This document shows positions 9,144 through 17,162 of a stretch of 64,000 bases of DNA, one piece after another. The stretch covers positions 2,418,001-2,482,000 of the forward strand of contig NZ_JAFFID010000001.1 in assembly GCF_017355955.1 (NCBI RefSeq), written 5' to 3'. Numbering within the stretch: the stretch's first letter is position 1; the number at the start of each line of letters is the position of its first letter. A program made the position numbers and the translations under genes. Source of the stretch: Sabulibacter ruber (GTDB lineage: Bacteria > Bacteroidota > Bacteroidia > Cytophagales > Hymenobacteraceae). The notes under the pieces are model-generated. The model did not search any database, was not told the DNA's origin, and saw only the letters and a program-made list of their open reading frames with translations.

Positions 9144-9378
9144 TCAACACACTCTCCTATCATCACCATTTTGCATCTCTGTCAGCATTTAGGATATATC
9201 TAACCTACAATTCAACGCAGCACCTTAGTGTTAATGGAAGTAAATAGTATTATCAAAGAAAAATTCTACAACTACTTTCTCTTTAGAAGACTTTCCTAAA
9301 GCAGGTTGAGGCAAGGAATCCATAAAACATTTGCACTTCAGGTGCAGTATCTGATAAAGCATTACTTAACCTTCAGAT

Positions 9379-10188
9379 ATGGAAGCAGCAAACACGAATC
9401 GCTTACAAAGCCAGGTAGCCTTGGTAACGGGTGCCAGTTCCGGGATAGGGCAAGGAATTGCGATCAAGCTGGGACAGCACGGGGCCAACGTGGTAGTGAA
9501 CTACCATTCAGATGAGGAAGGCGCCCTAGCCACCAAAGACCAGATTGAAGCGGCTGGTGGAAAAGCCCTTGTCATAAAAGCCGATGTATCGAAAGAAGAA
9601 GAGGTAGAAGCCATGTTCCAGACCACCCTGGATACGTTTGGCACCCTGGATATCCTGGTAAACAATGCCGGTATTCAGCAAGATGCGGCGCTCGTAGACA
9701 TGACGCTGGACCAGTGGAACAAAGTAATAGACACCAACCTTACCGGACCGTTTCTTTGCGCCCGGGCAGCCACCAAGATCTTTTTAAAGCAAGGTATCAG
9801 AAAAGACGTGTCCAGAGCCGCGGGCAAAATCATCTTCATCAGCTCGGTGCATGATATCATTCCATGGGCAGGCCACGTCAATTACGCAACGTCTAAAGGC
9901 GGCGTGGCCATGATGATGAAAACCATGGCGCAGGAATTAGCACCGCAACGCATTAGAGTGAACAGTATCTCGCCGGGAGCTATCAAAACTGATATCAACA
10001 AAGAAGACTGGAGCTCTAAAGAAGGAGAAGAGAAGATGCTTTCGCAGATACCTTATGGCCGCATAGGCGAACCAGATGATATTGCCCGGGTAGCGGCATG
10101 GCTGGCGTCTGATGAAGCCGACTATGTGGCGGGGGCCACTATTTACGTAGACGGAGGAATGACGCTGTTTCCTTCGTTCAGAGAATAG
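9379..10188 (+). CDS. SDR family oxidoreductase, glucose 1-dehydrogenase-like
   Basis: A 269-residue short-chain dehydrogenase. The cofactor loop TGASSGIG is at residues 17-24, NNAG follows beta-4, and the catalytic Ser, Tyr and Lys fall in ISSVHDIIPWAGHVNYATSKGG. The C-terminal GATIYVDGGMTL is typical of the glucose 1-dehydrogenase/3-oxoacyl-reductase branch. The N-terminus suits NADP or NAD and cannot be decided by eye. It is transcribed away from nagB and may share its control region, so a sugar substrate is plausible. A hairpin terminator follows. Family is certain; substrate is not. Confidence 0.85.
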   Translation: MEAANTNRLQSQVALVTGASSGIGQGIAIKLGQHGANVVVNYHSDEEGALATKDQIEAAGGKALVIKADVSKEEEVEAMFQTTLDTFGTLDILVNNAGIQQDAALVDMTLDQWNKVIDTNLTGPFLCARAATKIFLKQGIRKDVSRAAGKIIFISSVHDIIPWAGHVNYATSKGGVAMMMKTMAQELAPQRIRVNSISPGAIKTDINKEDWSSKEGEEKMLSQIPYGRIGEPDDIARVAAWLASDEADYVAGATIYVDGGMTLFPSFRE

Positions 10189-10230
10189 TATAAGGCTGTA
10201 GCACAAAGCAACTACAAAGGCATACTTCAG

Positions 10231-10277
10231 AAAAGGCAAGGTTGATCTGAGTCAAAATCAGAGCAGCCTTGCCTTTT
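10231..10277. terminator. Bidirectional terminator
   Basis: AAAAGGCAAGG and CCTTGCCTTTT arms, with a second inner stem (CTGA...TCAG), between the convergent SDR gene and the 145-residue hypothetical gene. Confidence 0.8.
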
Positions 10278-10305
10278 GTGTTTTAGCCCTCAAAAAAGGA
10301 AGTTG

Positions 10306-10743
10306 CTACAGATCGCTTTTGCGGTGTTCCATTTTGCTAACAGAATCCTCCAGCCATTGTACGGCCTCCTGTTCGGTGAGAAAGGCTTTCCGCATTACAT
10401 CAGGACAGTCAGAAGAGATGGCCGAGAGAGAACCTCCTTCCTGCAGGCGCTGCATCTGCCTTGGGTTCAGCAACCAGGCTACCACTACGTGGGATGCCAC
10501 CAACTGCAAGGTCTTGGGGTAGAATTCCTGACTAAGCCAGTCGCTTTCATCCTGGGTGATCTCGCCTTTGGAACGGCAATCAAACAACCAGGAGCAAGCC
10601 GTATGTTCTTTGGCCAGGGAGAGAATGGCCAGGCAGTTCATTTTGAACTCTGTGAAGGTGACAGGCTGCTGCCAACGGATAATAACCGTTTGCATATCCG
10701 CCCGATAGGAGATCTTAATATGTTTGGCAAATCCTATCTGCAT
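10306..10743 (-). CDS. Hypothetical protein, STAS/SpoIIAA-like
   Basis: A 145-residue soluble protein without signal peptide. Alternating helices and strands (for example ACSWLFDCRSKGEIT, then SHVVVAWLLNP and LTEQEAVQWLEDS) resemble the SpoIIAA/STAS-like small proteins common in Cytophagales, in which a strand carrying a short Asp-containing turn is followed by an amphipathic helix. The last helix with EAVQWLEDS is a frequent feature of these. No catalytic motif is seen. It stands alone between terminators. The fold assignment is tentative, and the role is unknown. Confidence 0.6.
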   Translation of the reverse strand: MQIGFAKHIKISYRADMQTVIIRWQQPVTFTEFKMNCLAILSLAKEHTACSWLFDCRSKGEITQDESDWLSQEFYPKTLQLVASHVVVAWLLNPRQMQRLQEGGSLSAISSDCPDVMRKAFLTEQEAVQWLEDSVSKMEHRKSDL

Positions 10744-10918
10744 GGCGTTAGAGGTCTACACGCTACAAAGTAGCGCTTGGGTTAAACTCACACGTTGTTG
10801 CTTGTCTGTCTGAAATGAAATTAGGGCTTGCATCTGGCAATTCCAAGTTCTCCACACCCTTTTCCACAGTTTTGCAGAAAATAAGGTAGAAATACGCGGC
10901 GTTTGTAGTGCTTACCGC

Positions 10919-11164
10919 TTACTCGTGGCGTCTACGGGTTTCGTGCAGATTTTTCCGCATGGCAAGGAAAAGTTCAATACTGCCCTGCAGAAACTCCTCG
11001 TCCAGCCAGGTTTTTACTTCTTCGTCGCCGCCCAGCACATCCATCTCGCTCACTTTATAGGTCTGCTCAAAAGGGCCCAATTCCAGCTTAAGGAGGTATT
11101 TACCGTTCCAGGCCAGCAAAGTGATTTTGATCTCGGGGTGGGGAATATCAGCTACAACGCGCAT
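10919..11164 (-). CDS. Small hypothetical protein
   Basis: An 81-residue protein with a strand-rich first half (EIKITLLAWNGKYLLKLELG, FEQTYKVSE) and a helical, charged end (NLHETRRRHE). Its pattern of synonymous choices resembles the neighbours, and it keeps good codon structure, so it is probably real. I recognise no family. It is separated from the next gene by a terminator-like hairpin. Confidence 0.6.
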   Translation of the reverse strand: MRVVADIPHPEIKITLLAWNGKYLLKLELGPFEQTYKVSEMDVLGGDEEVKTWLDEEFLQGSIELFLAMRKNLHETRRRHE

Positions 11165-11287
11165 GGTAGAAAGAAATTTGACGTACTAAAACTACTATAC
11201 GCAAAGGTAACCGGCAGGAGTACACCATTGTTAGCCAAAAATTTTAAGATTGGATAACGTTTCCTTACCGAGACTATCTTAAACAAC

Positions 11288-11330
11288 TAAGCCCCAATTC
11301 TTTGCATCTCAAACAAAGAACCGGGGCTTA
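11288..11330. terminator. Terminator of the MutS-like gene
   Basis: TAAGCCCC and GGGGCTTA arms with inner ATTCTTTG/CAAAGAA pairing, 37 bases downstream of the MutS-like stop on the minus strand. Confidence 0.7.
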
Positions 11331-11367
11331 CCTGATTATGGGCTATATTTCTCAAACCACGCCTAAA

Positions 11368-13170
11368 CTACAGCTCAATGCCCATCTGCCGCATGAGTTG
11401 GCTGGCGTTGAAGCTTTGGCAGATGCCTGGACGCAACGTGTAATCGAACCGCAGCTGGCCGTCTTCAAAGTAGCTGTTGAAACTGAAATTCTGCACTGAG
11501 CCCGGCAATTCCTGCTCCATGTTGCCCAACTCCAGGTCATGGGTAGACACAAACCCCGCTGCCTGGCGGTGGTTCAGCTGCCTGATCAGGGCCATGGCCC
11601 CCTCGTGCCGGTCATGGGAGTTGGTGCCTTTCAGGATCTCGTCCAGGAAGTAATACACGGGCTGGCCGGTGGCGGTTAAATCAATCAAAATTTTGAGGCG
11701 CTTCAGTTCGGCGTAGAAAGAAGAAGTGTTCTCGGCCAGGTTGTCTTCGGTGCGCATGCTGGTGTACACCTGCCCGGGGAAAACCGTAAGCCGGTTGGCG
11801 CAGACGGCCGTACCCGTAAAAGCCAGCACCATGTTCACGCCCACGGCCCGCAGAAACGTACTCTTACCAGACATATTGGAGCCCGTAATGAGCACCGTAT
11901 GACCTGCCCCAGCAAAAGCGATGCTGTTGGCTTTACGGCCCGGGTTAAAGATAAGCGGATGACTCAGGTCTTCGGCCTCAAACGTGAACGGCTGGTTACT
12001 GATGCGCGGCACCGCGTACCCTGGGTTGGCGTACTGGAAAGCCGCCAGACTGGCCAAAGCCTCAAACTCGGCAGCGGTATTCAGCACCTGCCCAATGTTC
12101 CCCGACATGGTTTTCTTCCAGCGTTCCAGGCGCCACATCCAGATGAAATCCCACATGAGCACGTGGTTCAGGATGAAGTTGAGGTACGTGTTCAGCCTGG
12201 CCGAAAGGAACTGAATAATGGAAGCTAACCGGCGTACGTGCTCTGAGGCCAGTTTCTCGTCAAACTTCAGTTGCTGCTGCAGCGCTTTGGCTTTGGCGCT
12301 CTGGAAGGTGCGGCCTTCTATGTGCACCAAAAGGTCTGTATAGCTGCGCAGGGTCTCGTACATGCCGGTGCTTTCCTCGTAGTACTCATCGCGCTGGCGG
12401 GTGAACTTGGCGGCAATCAGGAACTGGATCAGGACCAAACCCAGAAAAGGATAGTGCGTGTGGCCCTTGGCCCAGAACACAGCAGCGGCAATGGTGAGCA
12501 AGGGCAACAGAAACGTAGCTGCTACCAACCAGCCTTTGCCGTCAAAAAAGTTGGGACTCCGGAGCCACAGCAGGAAAGGCTGAGGCAGTTGCTGCGTTTT
12601 GCGGTGATGGTGCATGGCCCGGGCCTGCAGGTTCTGTCGCCATTCCAGATCGGGTTGCAGTTCGGCTACGGCTTCCTGGCGGGCCAGGATTTCCTGGGCA
12701 TTGGCCGGTGTTTTGAGCCACTCGGCCAGGCGTTGCTGTCCCAGTCTGGTCACGGCCCGATTTAAGACCTGAAAAACGGAATTCGGCCCGAAAACGTCCA
12801 GATCAGCGGTGTAGTAATGGTTGGGTTCCTGGAATTCGGCGCCATCGGGGAAATCAGAAAGCTCGCCGCGCAGGCGTTCGCGTTCCCGGCGGTTGATCAG
12901 GCCCAGGTAGAGTTGGTGCTTGCGGGCGTACTCAATTTTATTGTGCCAATGGATGAGCGCCGCGAAGATAAAGTACCCACTGATCAGCAAGGCTAGCCCC
13001 GCCCCATTACGGCCATAATAGAACAACACTACGCAGCCCAACACGGAGCCCACAAAGAACGCCAGCCGCAACCAACCCACCCACCGGTACTTAGCGGCCT
13101 GCCGTTCCTCGGCGGCGAAAAAGCGTTGCTCACGTTCGGCAAACAACGCTTCTGGAGAATTCTGTATCAT
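11368..13170 (-). CDS. Membrane-anchored MutS-like ATPase
   Basis: A 600-residue protein. Residues ~33-74 hold two membrane segments, and a second hydrophobic pair lies near residues 209-245. The C-terminal ~200 residues are a MutS-type ATPase domain with Walker A GSNMSGKST (about residue 425-433) and Walker B YFLDEILKGTNS, followed by a conserved STHD. It lacks the mismatch-recognition domains I and II of true MutS. Proteins of this shape are common in Bacteroidota and annotated as MutS family or DNA mismatch repair ATPase, but the membrane anchors make classical repair doubtful. Monocistronic. Confidence 0.85.
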   Translation of the reverse strand: MIQNSPEALFAEREQRFFAAEERQAAKYRWVGWLRLAFFVGSVLGCVVLFYYGRNGAGLALLISGYFIFAALIHWHNKIEYARKHQLYLGLINRRERERLRGELSDFPDGAEFQEPNHYYTADLDVFGPNSVFQVLNRAVTRLGQQRLAEWLKTPANAQEILARQEAVAELQPDLEWRQNLQARAMHHHRKTQQLPQPFLLWLRSPNFFDGKGWLVAATFLLPLLTIAAAVFWAKGHTHYPFLGLVLIQFLIAAKFTRQRDEYYEESTGMYETLRSYTDLLVHIEGRTFQSAKAKALQQQLKFDEKLASEHVRRLASIIQFLSARLNTYLNFILNHVLMWDFIWMWRLERWKKTMSGNIGQVLNTAAEFEALASLAAFQYANPGYAVPRISNQPFTFEAEDLSHPLIFNPGRKANSIAFAGAGHTVLITGSNMSGKSTFLRAVGVNMVLAFTGTAVCANRLTVFPGQVYTSMRTEDNLAENTSSFYAELKRLKILIDLTATGQPVYYFLDEILKGTNSHDRHEGAMALIRQLNHRQAAGFVSTHDLELGNMEQELPGSVQNFSFNSYFEDGQLRFDYTLRPGICQSFNASQLMRQMGIEL

Positions 13171-13483
13171 TAAAAACTACTTCAATGTATAATAGAATCC
13201 GCGGCGAAAAGTACACTTGCACCACCGGGTTCTGTGCTGCAGCCAGGCTTGCGCCTAACCACCCAGGCAAAATAGGAAACTGCCGGCAGTTATTCCTGTT
13301 TTATGCCTGATTTTTGGAAACTACAGGCAAAGCAACCAGCCTACCTTCAGAAAGGGAAAACGGTCAAGTTATTGCCTCGTTACCCCACATTATAACCAGA
13401 AGTTGGGGCCAGGGTTCCCAAGGAGCCCCCTGCCCTATCAAGGAACAACTACTAAAAACAAGCCTTATTAGATTTATCAGTAC

Positions 13484-13524
13484 GCTGGCGCGAGCGCCCC
13501 GCTTGTGTCCGCACGCATTGCTGG
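13484..13524 (+). repeat. GCTGGCGCGAGC repeat, copy 1
   Basis: A 41-base element starting GCTGGCGCGAGCG, with an internal hairpin (CGAGCG/CGCTTG) and the tail TCCGCACGCATTGCTG. It forms an inverted pair with the copy at 13809-13849, and a third copy lies at 41673-41708. Confidence 0.85.
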
Positions 13525-13584
13525 TTCTTTCTGTGGTTCACAAAGCCGTTACCCTTCTCTCTCTCAATGGTTCTTCTTTCCCTA

Positions 13585-13674
13585 TGTCATCTTGGAAAGA
13601 TCTTGTGGGCGAACGGAAAAGGCGTTTCCTTAAATGACACTACCGTTCGCTCACAAGATCCTTTCAGGATGACA
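13585..13674. repeat. TGTCATCTTGG hairpin element, copy 1
   Basis: A 90-base imperfect palindrome: left arm TGTCATCTTGGAAAGATCTT, right arm ending AAGATCCTTTCAGGATGACA, with inner arms GCGAACGG and CCGTTCGC. A second copy is at 58986-59074. Confidence 0.85.
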
Positions 13675-13719
13675 AAATAGAAGTCACTAAGTTGTAAAAA
13701 TACCCCAAAGCTAATCTTA

Positions 13720-13785
13720 CTATGGCGCGGAAGTTACTTCCGTGCCTTTTATTCACAAGGCACGGAAGTAACTTCCGCGCCATAG
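13720..13785. repeat. ATGGCGCGGAAGTTAC hairpin element, copy 1
   Basis: A 66-base perfect hairpin with 29-base arms and an 8-base loop. Each arm also holds the smaller palindrome GGAAGTTACTTCC, so it is doubly self-complementary. A second copy is at 53154-53231. Confidence 0.9.
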
Positions 13786-13808
13786 AGGTTTCAGAAAAAT
13801 ATAGACGT

Positions 13809-13849
13809 CAGCAATGCGTGCGGACACGAGCGGGACGCTCGCGCCAGCG
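13809..13849 (-). repeat. GCTGGCGCGAGC repeat, copy 2 (inverted)
   Basis: Reverse complement of copy 1 at 13484-13524, with the internal hairpin CGAGCGTCCCGCTCG on the minus strand. It closes a 366-base mirrored block that encloses the two other hairpin elements. The rest of 13171-13483 holds no gene that I can support. Confidence 0.85.
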
Positions 13850-13860
13850 ATTTGGAAAGT

Positions 13861-13896
13861 GTTTAAGGCCAGTTTTCAGGAAACCAGCCCAAAAAC
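13861..13896. repeat. 3'-end palindrome family member
   Basis: GTTTAAGGCCAGTTTTC followed by GGAAACCAGCCCAAAAAC, immediately after the RidA stop codon (minus strand). Confidence 0.5.
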
Positions 13897-13900
13897 AAAC

Positions 13901-14338
13901 TCAAATAGTAGCAATGCACTTCAGCTCTATAGCGATGGGTGTGGGCAGGGCATTTATTTCCACGGTGGTGCGGCAGGGTTGGCAGTCTTTGAAGTACTCG
14001 GCGTAGAGGCGGTTGTACGTCTGGAAATCAGCTTTCATGTTGGTGAGGAACACGGTTACGTCAACCAGGTTCTCCCAGGCTGAACCAGCCTCCTCCAGAA
14101 TGGCGCGCACGTTCCGGAATACTGAGTGGCACTGCGCCTCTATGTCATAACTTAGGATGTAGCCTTCTTCGTCCAGCGTCACGCCGGGGATTTGTTTGGA
14201 GCCTTTCTCACGCGGACCAACCCCCGACAGAAACAAGAGGTTGCCCACGCGCCGGGCGTGCGGATACAAACCCACCGGTTCAGGGGCTTGGGAAGCATGT
14301 ACTATGTTTGGGGGCGTGTTGTCCATAGCAGAATTCAT
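13901..14338 (-). CDS. RidA family (YjgF/UK114) protein
   Basis: A 145-residue protein matching the RidA fold along its whole length: GLYPHARRVGNLLFLSGVGPR near the start, NVRAILEEAGSAWENLVDVTVFLTNM in the middle, and CRTTVEINALPTPIAIELKCIA at the end. Family members hydrolyse reactive enamine/imine intermediates made by PLP enzymes, or act as 2-aminomuconate deaminases. The central Arg usually needed for imine hydrolysis is at CRTTVE. It starts at MNSAMDN; a start at the second Met is also possible. It stands alone, with palindromes on both sides. Confidence 0.9.
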   Translation of the reverse strand: MNSAMDNTPPNIVHASQAPEPVGLYPHARRVGNLLFLSGVGPREKGSKQIPGVTLDEEGYILSYDIEAQCHSVFRNVRAILEEAGSAWENLVDVTVFLTNMKADFQTYNRLYAEYFKDCQPCRTTVEINALPTPIAIELKCIATI

Positions 14339-14385
14339 TTTAGGCCTGATTTCCCGAAAATAACCTAAAAACCACCGGATAAAAA

Positions 14386-14416
14386 AAGGAGCGGGCCTTT
14401 CTCAGACCCGCTCCTT
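14386..14416. terminator. Terminator of the adhesin-like gene
   Basis: AAGGAGCGGG and CCCGCTCCTT arms, 25 bases after the stop of the leftward gene ending at 14441. A GTTTTAGGCC-type palindrome (14339-14370) lies between it and ridA. Confidence 0.75.
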
Positions 14417-14440
14417 CCTACATTGACACCAAACTTCTGC

Positions 14441-15739
14441 TTAATTGAACTGTACGTTGCCGTATCTGCTGTTCACGCTCACGGTTCCTTTAGGCGATGT
14501 TTTCCCGTATTTTCCTTTGTAGGAAGCAGAAGTGTTCTTCACTTCCCGGAAGCTGAAATCTACCAATCCCTGGTCTACCTGCAGGTTGCTGTAATTGGTG
14601 TTCACGTCAAAGTTGAAGGCGCTCTTGTCAGAGAAACCTAGTTTCACCGAGGTGTAACCGCTCACCACGTCTACTTTCTTGAAGTTCTGGGCGATGCTGC
14701 CAATCTCAAACTTAGAGCAGTACTTCACTTCCATACCGGCTGAGCCCCGCAGGTTATCAATTACGAAGGAAGAATAGCTGCCTTTGCCGTTCACCTGGTT
14801 CACGCTGCCTACTTTGAACACGCGGTCATAGCGGCTCTCCACGTTCAGGTCTTCCACGCGGTCAATGCTCACGGCGCTGTAGGCGGTATAGGCGTTGATG
14901 TCTTCGCCCCCGTTCAGGCGCAGGGCCGAGTATTTGATGGCCAGGTCGCCGGCTCTCAGGTATTCAATGAGGCACTCGCCGCTGCTGTAATCCACTGAGA
15001 TCTTGTTGGAGCGGTTGTTCAGGCGGCCGGCGGTTAGCTTGCCGTAGCGGGTGCACAGTTCGGTGGGGCCGTCAAAATCAGGTAGTTGCACAGAGCCGTA
15101 TTTGTTTGTGACCCGCAGCGGGTTGGCACGGGGCATTTTTACCAGGTAGTTGATCTCAAAGCTTTTCTGGGTGCTGCTTCTGATGTGCATGGGCTCGCGC
15201 TCGGTCACAAAGGAAACCAACCCGGTGCTTCTTTCATCGTTTACCCGCACGTTGATCTTGTCCAGGATTTCCTGTGCTTTGGCTTCTACCTCGGCGCGGG
15301 CAATAATGGTCACTTCCACCGAGATCTCAGGGCGGGTCCAGGTCTGCACCGTCACCTGGCCAAACTGGTTATCTATGCTCAGCTTATCAGAGGTTTTCAC
15401 CTTGAAAGACCGGTTCACGCTTTTCACTTTCTCGTGCGGGAAAGCCGGCGAGGGCTGGGCGCTGCCGTAAACAATGACCGTAGAACTACCCGAGTCTGGT
15501 TGCTGCCCCGGGGTTACATCGCCCTGGACGTAGAGCGCTCCCAGAGAAGAAAGCGACTGGGAGACCGCTGCATTGATCTTCTCTGAACAATTCTCCTTCA
15601 CTTTCACCTTGACCTTAGGCAACACGAAAGGTTCTGGTGAGATTTCCTGCAGTGACAGCATCTGGCCCTGCCCACTTGCCGTGGGGGTAAAGAGACTGGC
15701 CGCAAACAGGAGGGTGATACTAGATAGAAGTAGTTTCAT
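14441..15739 (-). CDS. Secreted beta-repeat protein (DUF4097-like putative adhesin)
   Basis: A 432-residue protein with a signal peptide (residues 1-23, ending ASG). From about residue 105 on it is a run of short strands with repeated patterns such as LSIDNQFGQVTVQTW, LRVTNKYGSVQLPDF and VSVNSRYGNVQF. This pattern is seen in DUF4097-type proteins, which fold as beta-helix-like adhesins. It is the third gene of a leftward trio behind an ECF sigma factor and a membrane regulator, and its start overlaps the end of the regulator gene by 20 bases. In other Bacteroidota such proteins sit downstream of ECF sigma/anti-sigma pairs, so it may be a target or sensor of that system. Ligand unknown. Confidence 0.7.
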   Translation of the reverse strand: MKLLLSSITLLFAASLFTPTASGQGQMLSLQEISPEPFVLPKVKVKVKENCSEKINAAVSQSLSSLGALYVQGDVTPGQQPDSGSSTVIVYGSAQPSPAFPHEKVKSVNRSFKVKTSDKLSIDNQFGQVTVQTWTRPEISVEVTIIARAEVEAKAQEILDKINVRVNDERSTGLVSFVTEREPMHIRSSTQKSFEINYLVKMPRANPLRVTNKYGSVQLPDFDGPTELCTRYGKLTAGRLNNRSNKISVDYSSGECLIEYLRAGDLAIKYSALRLNGGEDINAYTAYSAVSIDRVEDLNVESRYDRVFKVGSVNQVNGKGSYSSFVIDNLRGSAGMEVKYCSKFEIGSIAQNFKKVDVVSGYTSVKLGFSDKSAFNFDVNTNYSNLQVDQGLVDFSFREVKNTSASYKGKYGKTSPKGTVSVNSRYGNVQFN

Positions 15740-16334
15740 TGGGTACTTGTTTTTTCACTTGCTGTATGTTTTCAAGAACCTGTAACTGCCGGTTCAGAAT
15801 CGCGATTCGCATTTTTAAGTTGTCACGCATAGCTTCTACTACCACATCCTTGTTAGGCGTGGTGTAAAGTTCTTTTTTAAGCTCTGTGTAAGCCGAGTCC
15901 AGGGTGGCTGCTTCCCGCTCCCACTCCTTGTCCATGCCCAGGGCTTTCAGGTCATACTCTCTCAGTTGGGCTTCCTTCTGTTCAATCACACTGGCAAAGC
16001 GGGTTTCAAGCTGAGGCACCTCCGGGGCTATTTTCTCCAGCGGAACGGGTTGTGTGGCAGCCACCGTTCCCGATGGCTGCGCCCCATTGTTCATGTAATA
16101 GTAGGCCGAAAAGGCTACCATAATCAGCATGGCCACGGCGGCGGCGTACCGCCAGGCATGGTGCCAATTGATGGAGATCACCTTGGCTTCTCTCTCTGGT
16201 TCAACGGCCATGGTGGGCTTCACTTCCTCCTGCTGCAGCTCGGCGGCAATGTCCTGCCAGAGATCCGGTCGAGGGGTGAAGGTGTCAAACTCGTCTCGGT
16301 GGGCCTGTACAAAATCCTTTAATCTATCTTTCAT
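15720..16334 (-). CDS. Membrane protein, probable anti-sigma factor
   Basis: A 204-residue protein from the ATG at 16334 (a GTG two codons upstream is in frame). The first ~55 residues are soluble, with HRDEFDTFTPRPDLWQDIAAEL. One membrane segment follows (about WRYAAAVAMLIMVAFSAYYY), and the remainder, about 120 residues, is helical and outside the membrane. This layout, and its place 35 bases after an ECF sigma factor, fit an anti-sigma regulator of Bacteroidota. It lacks the zinc-binding HxxxCxxC motif of the ZAS class. It overlaps the downstream gene by 20 bases. The role rests mainly on context. Confidence 0.65.
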   Translation of the reverse strand: MKDRLKDFVQAHRDEFDTFTPRPDLWQDIAAELQQEEVKPTMAVEPEREAKVISINWHHAWRYAAAVAMLIMVAFSAYYYMNNGAQPSGTVAATQPVPLEKIAPEVPQLETRFASVIEQKEAQLREYDLKALGMDKEWEREAATLDSAYTELKKELYTTPNKDVVVEAMRDNLKMRIAILNRQLQVLENIQQVKKQVPNETTSI

Positions 16335-16369
16335 ATGCACTTACTCGTTTTTGAGGTATTTTCTCTAAA

Positions 16370-16930
16370 TCAGCTAAAAAATGACTGTTCCTGCATGAGG
16401 CTCAGCAATTTCTTGCGGGCCCTGCTGTACTGCGACTTGGAGGTAGCCTCACTTATACTCAGGATCTCGGCTATCTCGCCGTGATCGTAACCTTCCAATA
16501 GGTACAAGGTGAGCACCACCCGATAGCCATCAGGCAAGGACTGAATGGCTTTCTTGATGGTCTCCACTTTGTAATCCATGTCTTCCTGGTCATACTCCGG
16601 GGCTTCCTCGGCGAAGTCCTGGAAATCGTCCATCGGTTCTACCTGCAGGCGCCGGCTGCGCACTTTGGTGATGGACTTGTTAATGACGATGCGCTTTAGC
16701 CAACTACCAAAGGTGGAGTCTCCCTTGAAGGTGTGCAGCTCCCTGAACGCGCTCAGGAACGATTCCTGCAAGACATCCTCTGCCTCTGTATAATCATTGG
16801 TAATGCGCATGCTCACGTTGAACATGGACTTACTATAGAGCTTGTACAGCTCATACTGCGCCTTACGGTCGCCCTCCTTGCAGCGGGCTACTATATGCGC
16901 GTTAACGTCGGTGTATTCCAGCGTCTCCAA
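16370..16930 (-). CDS. ECF-type RNA polymerase sigma factor
   Basis: A 186-residue sigma-70 family protein with region 2 (ITNDYTEAEDVLQESFLSAFREL, then TFGSWLKRIVINKSI) and region 4 (QSLPDGYRVVLTLYLLEGYDHGEIAEILSISEATSKSQYSRARKKL). The start is a TTG; an in-frame stop lies a few codons upstream and the next Met is inside region 2, so no better start exists. AAAGG sits just upstream. It heads a leftward trio with a membrane anti-sigma candidate and a secreted adhesin-like protein, so it probably answers an envelope signal. It is divergent from the alpha/beta hydrolase gene. Confidence 0.9.
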   Translation of the reverse strand: METLEYTDVNAHIVARCKEGDRKAQYELYKLYSKSMFNVSMRITNDYTEAEDVLQESFLSAFRELHTFKGDSTFGSWLKRIVINKSITKVRSRRLQVEPMDDFQDFAEEAPEYDQEDMDYKVETIKKAIQSLPDGYRVVLTLYLLEGYDHGEIAEILSISEATSKSQYSRARKKLLSLMQEQSFFS

Positions 16931-17162
16931 ATTGCTACCTTTTAAGGCTCATCATGATGGTAATCTAGTAACAGCAAAACCCGGAACAACACCAACCTCA
17001 CGCAGAGCCTTCAGACGCTCTCTTGTTCCTAACTTCTACCCTAAAGACACACGGTTATGCCAAGGGTTGCACGGTGCTCCAAAAAATTATGATGTTTTTC
17101 TCTACATCAATTTATCTATTTTATTTCTCAATTTTGCCTAAAAATCAACCCTTATTAAACCT

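Larger units (their letters stand above)
8989..9378. promoter_or_regulatory. Divergent control region between nagB and the SDR gene
   Basis: A 390-base AT-rich stretch without a credible reading frame, separating two divergent genes. It holds the two related palindromes listed separately. Elsewhere in it I see only AT-rich sequence with weak TAnnTTTG-like boxes on both strands, so both promoters presumably lie here. Confidence 0.6.

Noticed and set aside
8995-9378. Riboswitch in front of nagB (glmS-like)
   Set aside because: No glmS ribozyme core or other known riboswitch pattern is visible; palindromes fit protein operators better.
13484-13849. CRISPR-like array
   Set aside because: The repeats are palindromes of different families in inverted order, without regular spacers or cas genes.
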